A stretch of DNA of 7,738 bases from Myxococcales bacterium (GTDB taxonomy: Bacteria > Desulfobacterota_B > Binatia > UBA1149 > SPBQ01), in NCBI GenBank assembly GCA_004525875.1, contig SPBQ01000098.1:1-7738 (forward strand). The letters are read 5' to 3'. Position numbers and translations under genes: made by a program. The notes under the pieces were generated by a model, which was not told where the DNA came from, ran no database searches, and was given only the letters and a program-made list of their open reading frames with translations. This document shows, piece by piece, positions 5,792-7,738 of the stretch. Each line of letters opens with the position of its first letter. Position 1 is the stretch's first letter.

Positions 5792-7738
5792 ATGACAAAG
5801 CGCACCTGTGCTCCCCTCCTGGCGGCTTTCCTCGGCGTTCTCCTCGCCGGTCTAACCGCGCCCGTGGTCGCGGCCCCGATCACTGCAACGACGCTGCCGC
5901 CGACTGCCGCGTCGACGACCGTCACGCTGTCGGCCATCGCTAGCGGCTCGACGACAACGACGCTGGCGGCGCTGACCTCCACGACACTCGCATCGCCGGC
6001 ACAGTCGGAGATCTACCTCGACGAGGCCTCTATCGTGAGCGTCTGCGAGGACGTCGCCAACGATCGACTCGTGCTTCCCGCCGTCACGGTCGCCGCACGC
6101 ACCGGCCGAATCCTGGTGGTCACGGTGGGAGCGGAAGAAACCGACCAGGACTGTGACCTGACCGGTCCGGGTGCGGCGGTCCGCTGGGCGGGCGTGGCGC
6201 TGGATCGCGCCGTATCGACGGTATCACCGTCGGACTCGTTCCGTGCCTGCAACGGCATCTTCTATCTGATCGATCCCCCGGCAGGAACCGCCGACGTGGA
6301 GATCGATTTTCCGCAGACAACCACCAGCCGTGTCAACAATCGCCACGGCGGCGCCTTCGTCCTCTACAACGCCGCCCCCGTGTCGCCGCTCAGCGTGGCC
6401 ACCGATGCGCGCGACGACACCCTCCAGCCCACGCTGACCTCGATCGACGCCGGCGTTCCGGGCGCCTGGATCGTAGACATCGTCACCAACGGCAACCCGT
6501 CCGTCTTCGTCCCCTGGCACGGACGACAGATCGAGCGGTGGCAGCAGAGCTGCGGCGGATCGAGCAGCGCCGCCTCCACCATGGCGGTCCCTACACCGAA
6601 GACCGTGCTCGTCGGCTGGCTCAACACCGACCCGCGTCGCAGCGCGCACTCGCTCGCCGTGTTCGCACCGATGGGCGCCGTGTCGACAACGACACTGTCC
6701 ACGACCACCTCCACCACCACGACATCCACGCTCGAAACGCTCTGCGAGACCGATACCGAGTGCGGAGACGCCGACGCCTGTAACGGCCTCGAGACGTGCA
6801 TCGCGGGCCGCTGCGTCACCGGCCCGGTCCCGCAGTGCGATGACGGCCTGTTCTGCAACGGCGCGGAGACCTGCGACTCCGCGCTCGGCTGCGTCGACGG
6901 CACCGCTCCGAGCTGCGTCGACGGCCTCGACTGCACGCTCGACGCGTGCGACGAGAACATCGACGCCTGCTTCTTCGCGGCCGACGCGGTCCGCTGCGAC
7001 GACGACGATCCCTGCACCGACGACGCGTGCTCGGCCGAGCTCGGCTGCGTCCACGACGACAACAGCGCGAGCTGCGATGACGGGAACTACTGCAACGGAG
7101 TCGATGCCTGCCAGGCGGGCACGTGCTCGGTCCACGCTGGCGATCCGTGCGCTGCCTTCGGTGATACCATCGGCTGCGAGGCGACTTGCGATGAAGCCGC
7201 CGACCAGTGCCTGGGCCCCGGCGGTCTCGCCTGCAACGAGATCGATACGGACAACGACGGGCTCGCCGACGTCGTCGATCCCTGCCTCGACGACGCGCGC
7301 AATCTCTGCTTCGGCGCGGTAGCCGTCGACCTGTTCACCGGCCGTCCGATCCGTATCAACGCCGGCACGACGGGGCCCGCTTGCGCGGGCGAGCGGATCG
7401 ACTGCCGCGGTCAACGCTGGCACGCGGACTTCGCGTACAACCAGTCCGGGCAGTCCGGTGCCTGCGGGCTCGGCGGCGGCGGCAGCAACTGCGTCATCAA
7501 CGGGCTGGACGAGCTGTTCGGCTGCAGCGACGAGGCCACGACCGATCTGTTCCGCTGCGAGCACTGGGACGAGGTCGGCGGCAGTGAGCTCGCCTACGGC
7601 TTCTTGTTGCCGAACGGCGACTACCTGGTGAACCTCTTCTTCGCCAACACCTTCTCCGGTACGGCGGCACCCGGCCAGCGCATGTTCGACATCGTCGTCC
7701 AGGGTGACACCGCCTTCGACGACTTCGACCAGATCGCA
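5792..7738 (+). CDS. Secreted multidomain protein with Cys-rich repeats and malectin-like domain (3' partial)
   Basis: The frame is open for 649 codons from ATG 5792 to the last base with no stop, so the gene continues beyond the window. Order of parts: Sec signal peptide (1-28; Lys/Arg start, Leu/Ala core, AVAA-like end, no lipobox Cys); Ser/Thr-rich linker (31-70); probable beta-sandwich (about 73-292) with RILVVTV, VRWAGVALDRA and FYLIDPPAGTADVEIDF; second Thr-rich linker (298-316); Cys-rich region with 28 Cys between 318 and 506, built on repeats of about 26 residues; DTDNDGLADVVDPC (485-498), like a thrombospondin type 3 calcium loop; then a malectin-like domain from about 510 (RINAG, W.AD, YGFLLPNGDYLVNLFFANTF, RMFDIVVQGDTAFDDFD). 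It is probably exported and disulfide-rich, and may bind glycan. An enzymatic domain or cell-surface sorting signal may lie beyond the edge. The exact function is unknown. The neighbours suggest a partner of the polysaccharide made by the operon. Confidence 0.85.
   Translation, partial: MTKRTCAPLLAAFLGVLLAGLTAPVVAAPITATTLPPTAASTTVTLSAIASGSTTTTLAALTSTTLASPAQSEIYLDEASIVSVCEDVANDRLVLPAVTVAARTGRILVVTVGAEETDQDCDLTGPGAAVRWAGVALDRAVSTVSPSDSFRACNGIFYLIDPPAGTADVEIDFPQTTTSRVNNRHGGAFVLYNAAPVSPLSVATDARDDTLQPTLTSIDAGVPGAWIVDIVTNGNPSVFVPWHGRQIERWQQSCGGSSSAASTMAVPTPKTVLVGWLNTDPRRSAHSLAVFAPMGAVSTTTLSTTTSTTTTSTLETLCETDTECGDADACNGLETCIAGRCVTGPVPQCDDGLFCNGAETCDSALGCVDGTAPSCVDGLDCTLDACDENIDACFFAADAVRCDDDDPCTDDACSAELGCVHDDNSASCDDGNYCNGVDACQAGTCSVHAGDPCAAFGDTIGCEATCDEAADQCLGPGGLACNEIDTDNDGLADVVDPCLDDARNLCFGAVAVDLFTGRPIRINAGTTGPACAGERIDCRGQRWHADFAYNQSGQSGACGLGGGGSNCVINGLDELFGCSDEATTDLFRCEHWDEVGGSELAYGFLLPNGDYLVNLFFANTFSGTAAPGQRMFDIVVQGDTAFDDFDQIA
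5882..6001 (+). repeat. Ser/Thr-rich low-complexity linker 1
   Basis: Residues 31-70 of the secreted protein contain 14 Thr and 6 Ser in 40 positions, with runs such as STTTT. It joins the signal peptide to the first folded domain and is probably an extended, possibly glycosylated, spacer. The DNA is rich in ACG/ACC/TCG codons but is not an exact tandem repeat. Confidence 0.75.
6683..6739 (+). repeat. Ser/Thr-rich low-complexity linker 2
   Basis: Residues 298-316 hold 12 Thr and 4 Ser in 19 positions. The linker separates the beta-sandwich domain from the Cys-rich repeats. Such linkers between secreted domains act as flexible spacers. The short ACG/ACC codon runs could vary in length between strains. 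Confidence 0.75.
6743..7150 (+). repeat. Five Cys-rich protein repeats of about 26 residues
   Basis: The core unit is D-G/D-x-x-C-(N/T)-(G/L/D)-x-(E/D)-(T/A)-C. Core first Cys residues fall at 330, 355, 381, 408 and 434, that is, steps of 25, 26, 27 and 26 residues. Examples are DGLFCNGAETC (351-361), DGLDCTLDAC (377-386), DDDPCTDDAC (404-413) and DGNYCNGVDAC (430-440), usually followed by GCV or G.C and a second Asp-rich start. Cys numbers are even across the region, suggesting a ladder of disulfides. The acidic residues could bind calcium. The repeats have diverged in DNA, so this is an old protein repeat and not a recent duplication. Confidence 0.8.
7319..7738 (+). other. Malectin-like carbohydrate-binding domain (coding segment, truncated by window edge)
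   Basis: Residues about 510-649 carry the order of motifs typical of malectin folds: a starting RINAG, then W-H-A-D, a central E-H-W region, YGFLLPNGDYLVNLFFA, and RMFDIVVQGDTAFDDFD. Malectin domains bind glucose disaccharides or related glycans. The segment has six Cys (531, 538, 558, 567, 578, 589), more than I expect for this fold. The last strands of the domain lie past the window edge. Ligand-contact residues could not be mapped with confidence. Confidence 0.75.

Noticed and set aside
6683..6739. Thr-codon run as a DNA microsatellite or phase-variation tract
   Set aside because: The codons alternate among ACA, ACC, ACG and TCC without an exact unit, so there is no clear slippage tract.
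6224..7564. 446-codon frame on the minus strand
   Set aside because: It is antisense to the secreted protein. Its Val/Ala/Arg-rich low-complexity composition mirrors the Cys/Asp repeats on the other strand and no signal or domain is seen.

Overview
The window reads as part of a high-GC bacterial polysaccharide-assembly operon. All six genes lie on the + strand with almost no space between them. The order is: the tail of a GDP-mannose 6-dehydrogenase-type sugar dehydrogenase (1-330, cut by the window edge), a GT4 glycosyltransferase (335-1522), a membrane-anchored SGNH/GDSL-fold protein (1519-2670), an AsnB-type glutamine-dependent amidotransferase (2698-4575), a second membrane-anchored SGNH-fold protein (4572-5750), and the start of a large secreted modular protein (5792-7738) whose frame is still open at the window edge. 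Two junctions are stop/start overlaps (GTGA at 1519-1522, ATGA at 4572-4575). The other gaps are 4, 27 and 41 bases. I see no terminator, tRNA, rRNA, CRISPR array or insertion sequence, and no gene-free stretch longer than 41 bases.

A working model, part seen and part inferred: the dehydrogenase supplies a GDP-uronic acid and the glycosyltransferase adds a sugar to a lipid-linked or growing glycan. The amidotransferase could convert a uronic acid carboxyl to an amide, as proposed for AsnB-like enzymes in some O-antigen clusters, or it could be the amidotransferase found beside exosortase-type EPS loci. The two SGNH proteins, each with one N-terminal membrane anchor, would act in the periplasm as O-acyltransferases or esterases on the glycan.

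The last gene has no stop codon inside the window, so a search restricted to complete reading frames would miss it, yet it is the most distinctive element here. It encodes a signal peptide, two Ser/Thr-rich linkers, a probable beta-sandwich domain, five Cys-rich repeats of about 26 residues, a short Asp-rich calcium-loop-like motif, and a malectin-like carbohydrate-binding domain that continues to the edge. A secreted glycan-binding protein directly downstream of glycan-building genes suggests a protein that binds the polysaccharide made by the operon. That link is inference.

Organism: the strong GC bias, the Thr-rich linkers and the CxDGxxCNGxExC-style repeats remind me of proteins from former Deltaproteobacteria (Myxococcota, Binatota and relatives). 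This placement is from memory and is low confidence.
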